From Tigriopus japonicus (taxonomy: Eukaryota; Arthropoda; Copepoda; Harpacticoida; Harpacticidae): a DNA stretch of 64,000 nucleotides. The DNA is taken from NCBI GenBank assembly GCA_010645155.1, contig CM021322.1:11393549-11457548 (forward strand), in the 5' to 3' direction. The first letter of the stretch is position 1. Each line of letters begins with the position of its first letter. Position numbers and translations under genes: made by a program. Below are positions 20,160-31,250 of this stretch, one piece after another. The notes below the pieces were generated by a model that saw only the letters and a program-made list of their open reading frames with translations, did not search any database and had not been told where the DNA came from.

Positions 20160-22070
20160 TACTTATAAAACTACCACTTCGTGTACGAGGTTGCTTGAGT
20201 GAAAAGGACAACATTGCGCACAAAATTCTTGCTTTCCATTAATTCCAAGTTTCCTTGAGTATTAAAACTTAACTTCTTGAATGATTTTGCATGTGGAAAT
20301 GAGAAACACAATACCAAGAGGGTTGCTATTGTTAGCTGAGTGTTAAGGTAAAGCATGATGGATGCATTGTAATGCACCGACTTGTGAACAAATGAACAGA
20401 ACAAAAAGAAAAACGAGCAAATTTGGAGATTTAAATTGTATTCATTTTTTTGAGGACAATAGGAAATTTTCTTTGTAAACACACGAAAAAAGGGATTTCC
20501 TTTCCTAACTTTACTGTGTCTCAAATAACACCAATCAAGTTATTTCATGAATATGTCATCCAAAATTACAAAGAAGGATTTGTCTCAATATTAGAGTATT
20601 GAAAATCAAACACAGGCGTGCATTGTAACATGTTGAAGCACGTATATGAATAAACTACTGTCAACGTAAATTAAATCATCCAAGATCACACTCTGAAAAA
20701 GGAAGGAAAACTGAACTAAATATAATACTTGCACAGCTTCATATTTATTTTCATACTCTATCATGAAGCAAACTCGTGTGTAACAGTTATGAAATCCTAA
20801 TAATCTTGTCCATTTCAATGGAGTTTCAAATTTCAAACCACTTACTTCCCATCAAAATTTGGATTTGGAGCATATGTGGAGGACCCTTTTTTGATCCTTT
20901 TTCATGTACTCTTAAGGAAAATTTCATACTGTTCTCCAAAAAATGAAAAAATCAAGCCTCCAATGCCTATTTGTTCTTTCTTCTTTATGTTCTGTTTTAT
21001 TTTTCTTCACATGTCTATGAATTACGATTCTATAAATACATTATACCAAGGAAAACTTAAGACATGGGAGCCTCTCCTCAAGTGATCAAATTTTTTTCAT
21101 AAACTTAATTCCATTCAAATATATGGTTTCGTTTTGATAAGATTGATAAGACAGCACTTCAGGATGTCATTGGCTGAATCATTCATTCATCCGCTTGCTG
21201 GAAACAACGTTCAAGAATTTGTAACAGTCCCAGTACTTATGCACAGAAGCAAAAGACAAATTGACCCTACAATAGTCCAAAAGAATGACTGTAGGTACAT
21301 TTGTTTGGTTGGAAGAGCGCCCATTGCTCTAGGCTTCAAATTACTCTTATTGCCATATATTTCAGTTGATCAAGTTGAAATTAAAGCATATGAATTTATA
21401 TAAAGTAATTGATAATAAAAAAAAGAATAGACCTTGTTGAAATTGGCTCAGACTTCAAAAAGCTGCTTTTGGCAATGGGCAAAGCATACAGGTCTTCTGA
21501 GATCCTTGCAATAGTACATGCTTCCAAACCTTTGCCACTGCCTCCTTGTTGGTAATCTTAATCTCTTGGTTCATCTCCTGCTCACTTTCATCAGGTTTAT
21601 CCTCATGAAAACATTTAGTGTTATCATTAATATTCAAACAAAAATCCTTTGATTCAAGTCATTTTAATTTGGTGACCATTTATGTATTGACAAATCCACC
21701 ACCAAGGAAATAATCCCTTAAATCGAGATCCAACTGTATGCTTAGTTGCCCTCGGCACTTCAAAATACACCAATTCATGTTTCTTGATTAAGCATTATCT
21801 TAACAATCATTAGAATACTTAAGTTCACTCTATTCTTGCCTGATATTTATTTGTAGTATGAGTATTTTTTCTTAAATTCTCGATTCACTCGCTAATGCTA
21901 TTAACCCTCTTGACATTGTTCCTCTCACTTCAACATGCAAAATCATTCAAGAAGTTAAGTTTTAATACTTCAGGAAAATTGAAATTCATGGAAAGCAAGA
22001 ATTTTGTGCGCAATGTTGTCCTTTTCACTCAAGCAACCTCGTACACGAAGTGGTAGATTTATAAGTAAGA
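20160..22070. mobile_element. inverted-repeat element A (1911 bp), itself interrupted
   Basis: The left arm begins TACTTATAAAACTACCACTT; the right arm is its inverted copy, ending at 22070 (AAGTGGTAGATTTATAAGTA near the end). The outer 175 bp of the left arm matches about 21894-22070, while the inner part (about 20340-20500) matches about 20880-21068 in inverted orientation. The right arm is therefore split by roughly 0.8 kb (about 21069-21893). The 12-mer ATCCTCTAGTCT stands immediately outside both ends (20148-20159 and 22071-22082). No intact transposase is visible; an ORF at 21134-21403 inside the insertion is unrecognised. Confidence 0.75.
21069..21893. mobile_element. insertion inside the right arm of element A
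   Basis: Defined by comparison: the right arm of element A matches the left arm up to about 21068, then matches again from about 21894. The intervening 0.8 kb has no counterpart on the left. It holds an unrecognised plus-strand ORF of 89 codons (21134-21403) and a 60-codon minus-strand frame (21455-21637). Exact borders and target duplication were not determined. Confidence 0.5.
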
Positions 22071-22082
22071 ATCCTCTAGTCT

Positions 22083-22950
22083 CTCACTTATAAAGGACAC
22101 AAAAATTAATTCAGGGTTGCGTGAGCAAAAGAGACGAAGTTCCGTGGTAAGATCCATTTCGAAACTCAAGAGAGTGCTTCTTCTACAAGATGTCCCTTCT
22201 AAATTAAGACCAAAAGATTCCTACCTGTGGTGCACTGGCCTTTTATTAGTTTCACACTTTTTGTTTAAACAAAATGTTTTGCGTATTCTTTGGGCAAAGT
22301 ATTTTTTTCCTTGCTTGTTCACAGGTTTTTAACCAATGCAAGGGAATGATTTCCCTGCAATGTTTGGTGTTAGTTCAATTGTTTCAACAATATTTGTTGA
22401 AACAAAAAAAAATTAGATGTGCAAAATTGGCCTTTTAACTTCCCTGCTCTCCCAGCAAGATGAGGCTGCGGCTGCTTGACATACCGCACAGCTTGCTCAA
22501 AATTATTGTCAAGATGTCTTTCCTCATTTCTGGGACAAGGATTAATGTCCTGATTCATCTCCTGGCCTCAATTGGATGAAAATTTCCTTCTTGTCCATTC
22601 CAAAGAGGCTCGTTAAACTGATTGAGTTGCATGCCTGTGTTGAGGCTGCAGTTGGTAGATTGAAGGCTGTGGTGAAGACCAAAGGTGGCCATGATGAAAT
22701 CAAACTTTTGTTTGCCGATGTAACGCATTTATGATTGTAGTTATGTGAAAACGCCATTGATTGAATGGATGAATTTAAGTGGTATACCCTGTAGAATCAT
22801 AGGTGACATTAAATTCGAGGGAAAGTTGGTTTCTTCACCTTAAATGAGAAGAAATGATTACTTTGTAGCAATGCCCACTTCAACTCACAACGGAACTTTG
22901 TTTTTTGTTCGCGCAACCTTAAATTATTTTTTGTGTCATTTATAAGTGAG
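22083..22950. mobile_element. inverted-repeat element B (868 bp), related to element A
   Basis: The left end is CTCACTTATAAAGGACACAA and the right end is its inverted, slightly diverged copy (TTGTGTCATTTATAAGTGAG); arms are about 65-70 bp. It shares the NACTTATAAA terminus and a GGTTGC-TGAG-AAA block with element A, so both belong to one family. ATCCTCTAGTCT flanks it at 22071-22082 (shared with A) and at 22951-22962. A decayed Tc1/mariner-like C-terminus lies inside. Confidence 0.75.
22586..22735 (+). pseudogene. possible Tc1/mariner transposase C-terminal relic
   Basis: The plus-strand translation reads RLVKLIELHACVEAAVGRLK and then AVVKTKGGHDEIK before a stop. The R-L-K-A-V-V-x-x-x-G-G pattern resembles the C-terminal end of Tc1/mariner transposases and the tail of the relic at 30601 (RVKAVVEAEGNEIE). 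Only about 50 codons survive, inside element B. Tentative. Confidence 0.4.
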
Positions 22951-23025
22951 ATCCTCTAGTCTTACCTAAATCAGCTTCTTACATGTAACAGTTTGACGAT
23001 GGAGGATCTGGAGTATGACCCTTAG

Positions 23026-23490
23026 ATCAATTCAAGAAGCACTGGAATCATGGAGTGGGAGGCTAGCAATGAGAAAAAAGATTTCCAGTAAGAATAATTC
23101 AATTACGTTCTATTGCAAAATGAGATCTTGCATTTGTTGACGAGAATATGTATTTCAATTTTCAGCTCAATCGAACGTCGGAGACAAAAGTTATGCTCAC
23201 TCAAAATTTAGTGCAAATCCTACCCTGAATGAATAAACTAGCCCTTTTGTGGTAATCGTTTTACCACAGAAGGGCGAGTTCATTCATTCTATGCTCTCTT
23301 CAGTACATAAGTTTGAGAAGGCATAACTTTTCACTCCGGCATTCGATTGCACTGAAATTTGAAATACGTGTTCTTCTCAATGCAAGCCAGGTCTCAATTG
23401 CAGAAGAACGCAAATGGTTCGTTTCTGCTGGAAATCATAATTCTCATTGCTAGCCTCCCACTCCATGATTTCCGTGCTTCTTGATCAATT
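23026..23490. repeat. 465-bp near-complete palindrome (foldback element)
   Basis: The left half, starting AAGAAGCACTGGAATCATGG and AGTGGGAGGCTAGCAATGAG, is mirrored by the right half ending CTCATTGCTAGCCTCCCACT and CCATGATTTCCGTGCTTCTT. The centre is GTGGTAATCGTTTTACCAC near 23251-23270, so the loop is very small. The arms have diverged by substitutions and small gaps. No ORF. A foldback DNA element is the simplest reading. Confidence 0.75.
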
Positions 23491-24385
23491 ATAATCACTA
23501 GATAGCGTGCAAGCTTTAGTCTGGCTGATTTGGCAAGTGGGGCGGAATGCCTTGAATTATGCCTACATAACGCAAAAGCTTAAATATATGTTCTTCCTAC
23601 CAATGACTTATTGAATTTTGGCAAAAAAGTTCCAAGCTGAAGTATTCGGATCCAAGGTATGGTCACCTAGTGACGTCTTCCATTCTTCCGAGAAAGTGAC
23701 CACCAGCAATAACAAAAAATGACCCAAAACCATTACTCAACTCCACCTTTGATTCATCAATTTCATGGTTGTCATATGCCTGGTCACTCATTTCAAAGGT
23801 TCCCGCACTTTTGTCCGCTCAACAGTTGGCGACCGGAGACACATTTTTAGGCTTACAATCCGTCTAGTATTAATATAAGTCATGGACCTCTATCTCTAGA
23901 TGTCCGTGTATAAGTCAATGGTTTGACCGGTATGACCCTTAAAAGCATAGTATTAAAATAGTTGACCAATACAACAACGAAAGGATAAAAAGGATATCCA
24001 CAACTAGTTATTTTCATTCAAACATAAAAGGCCCAGAGAAAAAACTATTGATATTGAATAATAATAGAAAAGAAAAAAAACAATTGGATTGAGATCTCGA
24101 TTTAAGGGAAAAACCTCGGTTTAAGGATTTTTTCCTGTTGACCAAATTATCACTACATTGATGGTTGCAATATAAGGGATTTTTGAATATGAAGGATTTT
24201 GTGGTTCTCTTTACGAACATTATGTGGTAGAGCAAGTGTCGGCAACAACTCTAAGGTCACCATCACCAAAAGCCCATTAAATTAGATATCGTTTAATCAG
24301 GGGCTCACCTAACATACCAGAAGGTGGTGGGGCCAAGGACCCACAAATACACAATTTCTGTGATGTGGACATTTCAGCACTATTC
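23491..24385. other. no gene recognised
   Basis: AT-rich intergenic DNA; nothing coding or repetitive was identified with confidence. Confidence 0.4.
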
Positions 24386-24530
24386 TTTTTTTTTTGCGGA
24401 TATTTTACTACCGCTACAAGGAATGCGATTCCCTGTAAATTGAAGGATTTCTCCCGACAGCTTCAATTCGATCCCCAACAGGATTCGAACCTACGCCGTC
24501 TGGGTAGGACTTACATTATACAGGGATAAC
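24386..24530 (-). mobile_element. tRNA-derived SINE (family S1), copy in minus orientation
   Basis: Read on the minus strand: a B-box-like GGTTCGAATCCTGTTGGGG, then a body containing TCGGGAGAAATCC and ACAGGGAATCGCATTCCTTG, TAGCGGTAGTAAAATATCC, and a terminal A-run (seen as T9 on the plus strand near 24386). The same order of blocks occurs at 42106-42250 and, truncated, at 56446-56492. Confidence 0.7.
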
Positions 24531-25243
24531 CTATATAATAGTATTAATACTGGATACGAACTCGCGGAATTTCTCCGGCACGCAACCTCCGGTATGAGGC
24601 CGAGATTCGTAAACAAGAAATACAAACGGCCATGTTGGGAGCGGAAAATCAAACGGAAATCGACCAAAATTCCAAAAGATAGTGCGCCAATCGGTGTTCC
24701 CTGTATTTCAAGCGGGTCCAGCCAAGTCCTAGCCTTGGTAAAGGTCAACCCCACGCCCCAAAATCAGTCCGATGTTGGTGTTTCAAAGACATCCAAGTTC
24801 AGCCATGAACGAGTGAATGAAAGAGTGAATAAATGATCACATCATGGAGGGCTAATTCATTGGTCACAAGTGCGAATGAACCTGCAAGGTGTCTTTTCTT
24901 CAAGATGACGATCAAGTGATTAAATGAAATTTGATGACCAGGTTACCTGATACCAATCATTAGAAGTGATAGCCTCATCTGAAGCAAATAGAAAGAAAAT
25001 GGACCTGAATTCGAGCGCAAATTCCTCGTGAAAAAGGATAAAGAACCAACTTTCGCCCGTACAAAAACGGAGAGTTTCTTTACGCACATCCAATACACAA
25101 CTTGAACAACAAAGAATATGTTACGATTCCATGAATTATCAACAACAAAATAACGTTTTTTTCCGAGCTCATATATCATCTGACTTGAACGTCTTATTGG
25201 TATCTTTGAACTTATAATTGAACCCATCCATCAATATTTAAGG
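24531..25243. other. no gene recognised
   Basis: Short open frames on both strands (24491-24836, 24943-25227) have no recognisable content. Confidence 0.4.
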
Positions 25244-25245
25244 TA

Positions 25246-25395
25246 TTATCCTGAACTGAATTAACACATGCCAAACTTTGCATGAAATCAAGGTTTTTTT
25301 AAGTTGTGTCACCTTGGCATAATTTAATGTTCTATAAATGATGGCCCATTTTTGAATTTCTTTTATTGTATGGTTGTTTTTTTAGTTCAGGATAA
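25246..25395. mobile_element. 150-bp MITE with TA target duplication
   Basis: Perfect 12-bp terminal inverted repeat, TTATCCTGAACT at the left and AGTTCAGGATAA at the right, directly bordered by TA on both sides (25244-25245 and 25396-25397). Small size, no ORF and TA flanks fit a Tc1/mariner-type MITE. Confidence 0.65.
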
Positions 25396-25397
25396 TA

Positions 25398-28134
25398 AGG
25401 ACAGGTAAGATATTCTTAAGTTGTTCAAGTTGCGTGATGGACGAGTGCGATAAAACTCCCCGTTTTGATCCGGGTGAGAGTATGTGGGGAAAGTTGGTTC
25501 TTAATCCCTTTTCAAGAGGAATTTGCGTTCGGATTAAGGTCCATATAGAACAAAGAAAGAAGAAATCCTCAGTGTCAAGAATTCGATCAAATGAAGAGCA
25601 AATTAAGATGACTTTGAAACCTATCAGGTGGACCTACTAGTAATGGATGGGCTCAATATTTTGATCTGCCTTTCGAGTCAGTCAGCCCAAATTGGTGATC
25701 TGACAGTCTAACCCGGATTACATGGACCCTCTCAAAGTCTTTAGAATGAAATGCTCCCATCAAGATTGAATTGTGTGGATTTTTCATTCAATTTGATTGT
25801 TAATTCCTGGACAAGGGGATCTAAGAAGACCAATCAAACCTTATCAAGCCTGTAGAGCCTATCCCTGCAATGATAAGACATGATCCTCTGGTCCTGAAGG
25901 ACCCTTACCCCCAGTCCTGCGTGGTCCTGACCTTCTTGAGCCCCAAGACTTGAAAAAATTTCAATCAAATCCACAATCCAGGATTTAATCCCCACGTTTT
26001 TTACTCATTTTGTCTCAAGGACATTGTGATTGCCTTTGTTCCTATTCCAATCCGGATCAGATGGTTGATCTGATCCAGAACCCTCAAAAGTGCCCTTCAA
26101 TAGTTATAGCCAACAACATCTCCGACTTGGACTCCATCTTGTTTCAAAATGAGACCATTCTTGTTCTTTCATTTTCCTATGGAAATGGTTCCTGCGTTGT
26201 GGAGGTGTTGAAGAGAATGGAAGATGAGTAACACTCCAGATACCACCGCAGATACTTCTGTTGAGCATTGTTTCACTGAAGTTGGACTAATGGGTGAAGC
26301 AAGATTCCATCTACGTATTTTCCTCATTCTTATGAGGACTAAAATCCTTTGGAGAGTTGAATGTCAAAAGTTCATGAGACGAGTAAAAAGAGTGCTGGGA
26401 CTTCTAAATTCAAAGTGAAGAACATCCAGTCCACAAATATTAACACAAAAATTTCGACAGAATTCTTTCAAGACACGTGTTCAACAGTTTTAGCCGTTAA
26501 TAAGGAATAAATGACGTTGTGTCAAAATATAGCCTCGGCCTCATACCATTTTTTCAAAAATCGGAGTTCGTGTCCACCCCTTTCAGGGGTTCCTGCATTA
26601 TATGACGTTCACGATTCAAAACGTGGTGTGTACACACAAGAAAGAGACCCGGTCTATGTAGTAACTTCTTTCGCTTTTTATGCAAGTTTTATCAGTATTT
26701 GGTGTTTCCTTTTCGTTTCATTCTAGAGCCATTTATTCTAACTTCAAATGCTGTGTACTTGTAATGCACCAAAATTGCATTGGTTTGTCACAACGGTGTT
26801 TAAAAGTCCACTAATCTGAAACCTTCCCCAACTCCTTTTTAAGGTCTGAAATTGGTCGCTCTGATTTGGTTGACGGCCCCACTTGCCTTCTCCTTTTCCC
26901 TTTTTTCTCCTTCCTCATATGTAGAGGGTGACTAATTTTGAAACTGAAGTTGACATTTTAAACGTGTAATAACTTCAAAACGAGGCAAAAATCTTGATGT
27001 CCTTAAAATTTAAGACTGTTTTTTGAAACAATAAGTAACAATTTGCTGTTAACTGCTGCCAATTACAAATCACAGAGGATGTACCAGAGGCATTCAAACT
27101 TAGCAGAGTGAAGAGCGTATTTTCGGAATTTCTCTTTTTTACACCACAGGTCATGCCATAAATGCCGCTTGAGGTCGCTTTTTTCGATTGAATCGTGAAC
27201 GTCGATTGGAACGCGTTAGTACGCGCGGCCACTCTAGCTTCCTTAGGATGACTAGGGCCCACGTTTTAGGTCCTTTCCCGTGTTTTCTGGGCCCACATGT
27301 GGACCACAGCCCACTGGTTGCCGATGCCTGTGGTAGGGAATGAACTCGTTGAGAATGAAGAAGAGGTGAACCAGGAACCGTTAAGTATATTTCCAGAATT
27401 CTACCTTACTCTCATTGTCGGTCAACATCGTCAAGGTAAACTCCATCAAGGTAAATATCCCCAGGTTAAATTGGACTGAAAGGAGTTAATTTGATCAAAT
27501 ACAAGCCTCTCCTGAAGCTGACCATGACGGAGTACCTTGTTGGGGGGACTTTATTTTTTGGGATTAACTCAGGTGGAGTTCACTCTTGGGGAGTTTAACT
27601 TGGAGGGAGTTCTGGGAGTTCGCGAAATTTAACTTTGAGAGGATCCGTTGGATGTTAAGTAACTACTAGAGGGGATCATTGTTTGGGGTGGGGGTGTGGG
27701 TGTATATAGAGAGAAATCAACTATAAAAGTGGCCATGTATGTAGTTAGTCACTTCTCGGAAAATCACGCGTTTACAGTTTGGGTCAAAGCAAGGACACCT
27801 ATAACACTAACCAGTTAAAGGTATGCTTGGTCAACGTGCTGCTGACGGATTGTGAGAGACCTGAGGTAGAAAAAAGCCAAAATTTTGGCTTCTGGAGTCA
27901 GAACACAGCTTCAGAGATGTGATCTAAATAGGACTGTCCACACTTCCCCGCTCCAACAAGCATTAATTAATATTTCACCCTCAGGAATAACGCAGGATTC
28001 ATCAAGTTTGCGCTTCGAACTAAGAAGCACCGGAATGCTGTCGAAAGTTTGCGAAAGACTTCAGACTTCATCCCTAACACTAGTATCGATAAATTCTGTG
28101 GATTCAGGTGTTTGATAAATATTGTTTATTATTG
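25398..28134. other. no gene recognised; GGAGTT-rich patch near 27420-27640
   Basis: Frames at 25434-25640, 26010-26418 and 26511-26726 look partly protein-like but match nothing I know and lack clear splice sites. Around 27420-27640 short motifs such as GGTAAACTCCATCAAGG and GGGGAGTTTAACTTGGAGGG recur in both orientations, probably a decayed inverted repeat. Confidence 0.35.
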
Positions 28135-28140
28135 TGGACT
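28135..28140 (-). terminator. poly(A) signal of the TARP gene
   Basis: TTTATT on the plus strand, AATAAA on the gene strand, 75 bp beyond the stop codon of the terminal exon. Confidence 0.65.
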
Positions 28141-28214
28141 CTGTTTGAATAGCGATACAGGAATATTTTGACTAAGTAACGAAAGTTTGGCCTCTGTCTA
28201 GGCATTGGGGTATT

Positions 28215-29728
28215 TCATACCCGCGTATCCTGATCCATGTAGAAGGGATCCCCGGCGCCTGTTTCATAGAGTCCACAATCACTGGGATAATGGGGCAAAG
28301 GTGGCGTGGGAATAAGATGGTGATTGACTACGCCACCTGGATTATGCGTCGAACCCTCGCACAGACATTTCCGAGGTCCGACCAATGAGTGCATGACTGA
28401 AGCTCGGGATAAGAAACTCTCTGGGTCTGGCGGGCCGCCAACGCCGTTGACACTGTTGGTCTTAGACAAACTTGGGCCTTCATTGGTGAGCGTAAAGCCA
28501 CAATGGACACACTGGCAGCACTGATGAAAATCAGGTAAACCACCCTCAGCCGCTGTAGCCGTGCGAGACATCGAGTTGTGCAAAGACGGGTGGTGATGGT
28601 GGTGCTGATGGGTATGAGGGTGGCGGGAGGGGCAGAAAGGTGATGGGGCTGAATGTGCACGGCTCGAATCAGACTGAGGGTGAAAGAAGCTCGGGTTCGT
28701 GAAGGAGTCCATGTTGATGTGAGACGTATTCCTGGATAAAACCCCATGTGATGTGGGTTGACACATTTCAGATGAGACGCCATTATTCTGCCGTCCCTGA
28801 TTTAATAAAGCGCGGAAACTATCCTCGTCATCCCCGTCCGCTGTGAGTTCGCTCCCCATGTCATCCTCGTCGTCATCGTCTTGGCTGGAATTGCCATCGG
28901 AAATTCGAGGAAATTGGGCAACTCGGTGACGGGGATGATGTAGACGACTAAGTTTGGGCGGGGCTGGACATTCTGGGAGAAATTCCGTTTCAAGATCTAC
29001 CCTGCGGTTATTGCGTCGCAAAGAGGCGGCTCTGTGCCGGGCACAAAGAAACATGTCGGCCCGTCGTTTTGGTGGCGACCCGGAGCTGCTCTTGGGTCGC
29101 CCATTCAATCGTGTGTGAAAATGCGGTTGACTCCGCGGATGAGACCCTACAAGGGTTGTTTTCTCCGACGGAAAAGCTCCAGTCTGAAACGGGTCGACCA
29201 CAGCTAATGATTTGTTAGGGGCTTGTGCGCCCTTCAGGCGACCATTCCCTACTGCCCAAACAAGGTTAGTCTCCCCTGAATCTCTCCGTTTATTTATTTC
29301 TGCCACCGTCATGGTGGGTATATGTTTGTGATCCAAGAACCTTGACATATCTCGAGTGTCCTCGTGCTCCTCTTGTTGCTCCAACTCATCTGCAGCTTTA
29401 TGAATGGCTTCTCGGATGATATCTCCATTTTTCGTCAGTTGATCAGCTCCTGTCAAGGGAGCTGCCAAGTTCTTGAGCAGGTGAACGCCAATTCGGGTCC
29501 CATCTTGGCGGCAAAGATATCGATATTGATGGTGATGCATGTAGAGAAAGATGCCGGAGACTCCAGCGGCTTCGCATGACAAGAACGACATCACAAGGAG
29601 TAGGAATGACCATCCGTATTGATACGTGAGTCTGGGAGGAGATAGCAAAGACACGGGCATCAGTTTGGACGCCACCTCCGCCTTGAGGATGGCAATGTAA
29701 ACCACTTGCCCAATGAATAGTGACAAAC
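28215..29728 (-). CDS. CACNG-like: TARP/CACNG (stargazin-like, stg1 type), terminal exon
   Basis: Last coding exon of a four-pass protein of the claudin-like TARP family, known as auxiliary subunits of AMPA-type glutamate receptors and relatives of voltage-gated calcium channel gamma subunits at the plasma membrane. The exon follows TTTTTTCAG and joins the upstream exon in phase to read FIFAG|LSLFIGQVVYIAIL (third membrane segment). Then come LTYQYGWSFLLLVMSFLSC and AAGVSGIFLYMHHHQYRYLC (fourth segment; YGWSF is a family signature). About 400 cytoplasmic residues follow: an Arg/Lys-rich part, an acidic run DDDDEDDMG, a His-rich run (HPHTHQHHHHHPSLHNS) and the C-terminus DQDTRV. The last three residues T-R-V fit a class I PDZ ligand, as in vertebrate TARPs ending TTPV. 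The tail is longer than in vertebrate TARPs. Confidence 0.9.
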
Positions 29729-30600
29729 CTGAAAAAAGAATGAAAGCAAGGGGTTAACAAAGCATGGATCAAGGCATGTAAGACTAGGGTTCTATGAAGT
29801 CTAGTTGTGATAAACTTTGTCTCAAACGAGCCATTCTATCAACACACTATTTGTCATTGTATTTAAAGTACTTTGGCTGGAAAAAAATCAATGAAGCACT
29901 CGTGGTTCAAAGACGTGCTGACTCTTATTGGTAAGTATTTTATAAAAACCATGAAATTTATATGGTTTCTAGAACCACTCTAGTATGGATTGGTATGTTT
30001 TGAGGAGGTGTTTTCCTCATTTCTTTACCTACTACGCATATTCAGCCTTTTCAACATATTCAGTCATAACATTTTAAGTCCGTCTGCTCGTAGGTAGTCT
30101 AACATTAGCCACTCTGCATGAGCTTGGGAATAGACGCAAACACTCATTCAGCAAAAAGTAAGCCAAAAAAGATTGGAACATATCTTTTTTCCTTTCCTGT
30201 AATTCTTTGTCGAGGTTTCCATGTTGTCGTAACTGCGTCGATTGACTGAATTCTCGGTTACTACAAACTTTTCTATTAAATTATCTTTTGTCAGGAGTCC
30301 TTCGGTTCAAACAAGGTTTAATAATGAGGTTTTTCATGTAACATCCATAAGACGAAGAACATACCTTGTTATTTTTCCAGTTCCCTGTTTTCCTGGACTT
30401 TTTAACTTTTATATCCCAAATATAGAAAAAAGTACAGGGGGCATCTTGCCCCACTACTCTTGCTTTTACAGGGCTGCTACTTCTAATTGTCGCTGCACAG
30501 AATCGTGAAAACAACCATGATGAAATGAGTTTTCAATTCATGCTTGATCTTGACTGAGTCTTAAAACAATTATTAAACATACAGTAGTCGCAAAATCACG

Positions 30601-31250
30601 ATGAATTCCTCATACCACCAACTAGAGATGGTTGAATTCAATGAGGAGCAAAGACGTTGCGCCGGTGTGATGGCCCTTGTGAATTTAAAGGCCAAAATAA
30701 CCAACAGAGAGATTGCCAACACCCTTGGATTGTACATCTGATTCATTCATAGGGCCAGGAAAAGGTTAGAGTAGAAAAAGAAGCACCTTGGTTCAAAGAT
30801 AGTATGTGGAGTGATCTTGAGTGATGACCAACCATATCATGCCTCCACACATCACCGGGGTCAACACAGGCATTATATTAAAGGATGTGGTTATACATAT
30901 CACCCAGGAGACAACTGGTAACCGTCCCCTGGATGTGGCAAAAACACGATCTACCTTGTCATGTATCCAAAAAGTCTCTCCTGTGGCTCAAGGTGAACAG
31001 CTACGACTTCACCTCCAAGGATACATGGCCACCTAGCTCTCCAGATTGAGGTCCAATGGATTAGTCCTTCTTGGGCGTGTTGAAAGAAAGGACCAACAGA
31101 AGAGCCCACAACATGAAGACCTCCCAAATCAGTGCCATCAACGAGAAGGGCAACAAGATAGACGAGGCAAGGGTAAAAGCTCCGACTACGTGGTTTATTG
31201 TCCGCGTGAAGGCCGTGGTGGAGGCTGAGGGCAATGAGATCGAATGAATT
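30601..31250 (+). pseudogene. dead Tc1/mariner transposase
   Basis: The start MNSSYHQLEMVEFNEEQ is followed by a helix-turn-helix-like block (KAKITNREIANTLGLY) and RARKRL, then stops. A middle part around 30838-30910 reads MPPHITGVNTGIILKDVVIH. Near 31010 comes the characteristic KDTWPPSSPD, in a different frame. The end resembles mariner C-termini (ERTNRRAHNMK ... RVKAVVEAEGNEIE). Several stops, frameshifts and internal losses, including most of the DD[E/D] catalytic region, make it non-functional. Orientation is opposite to the host gene. Terminal inverted repeats were not located. Confidence 0.75.
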
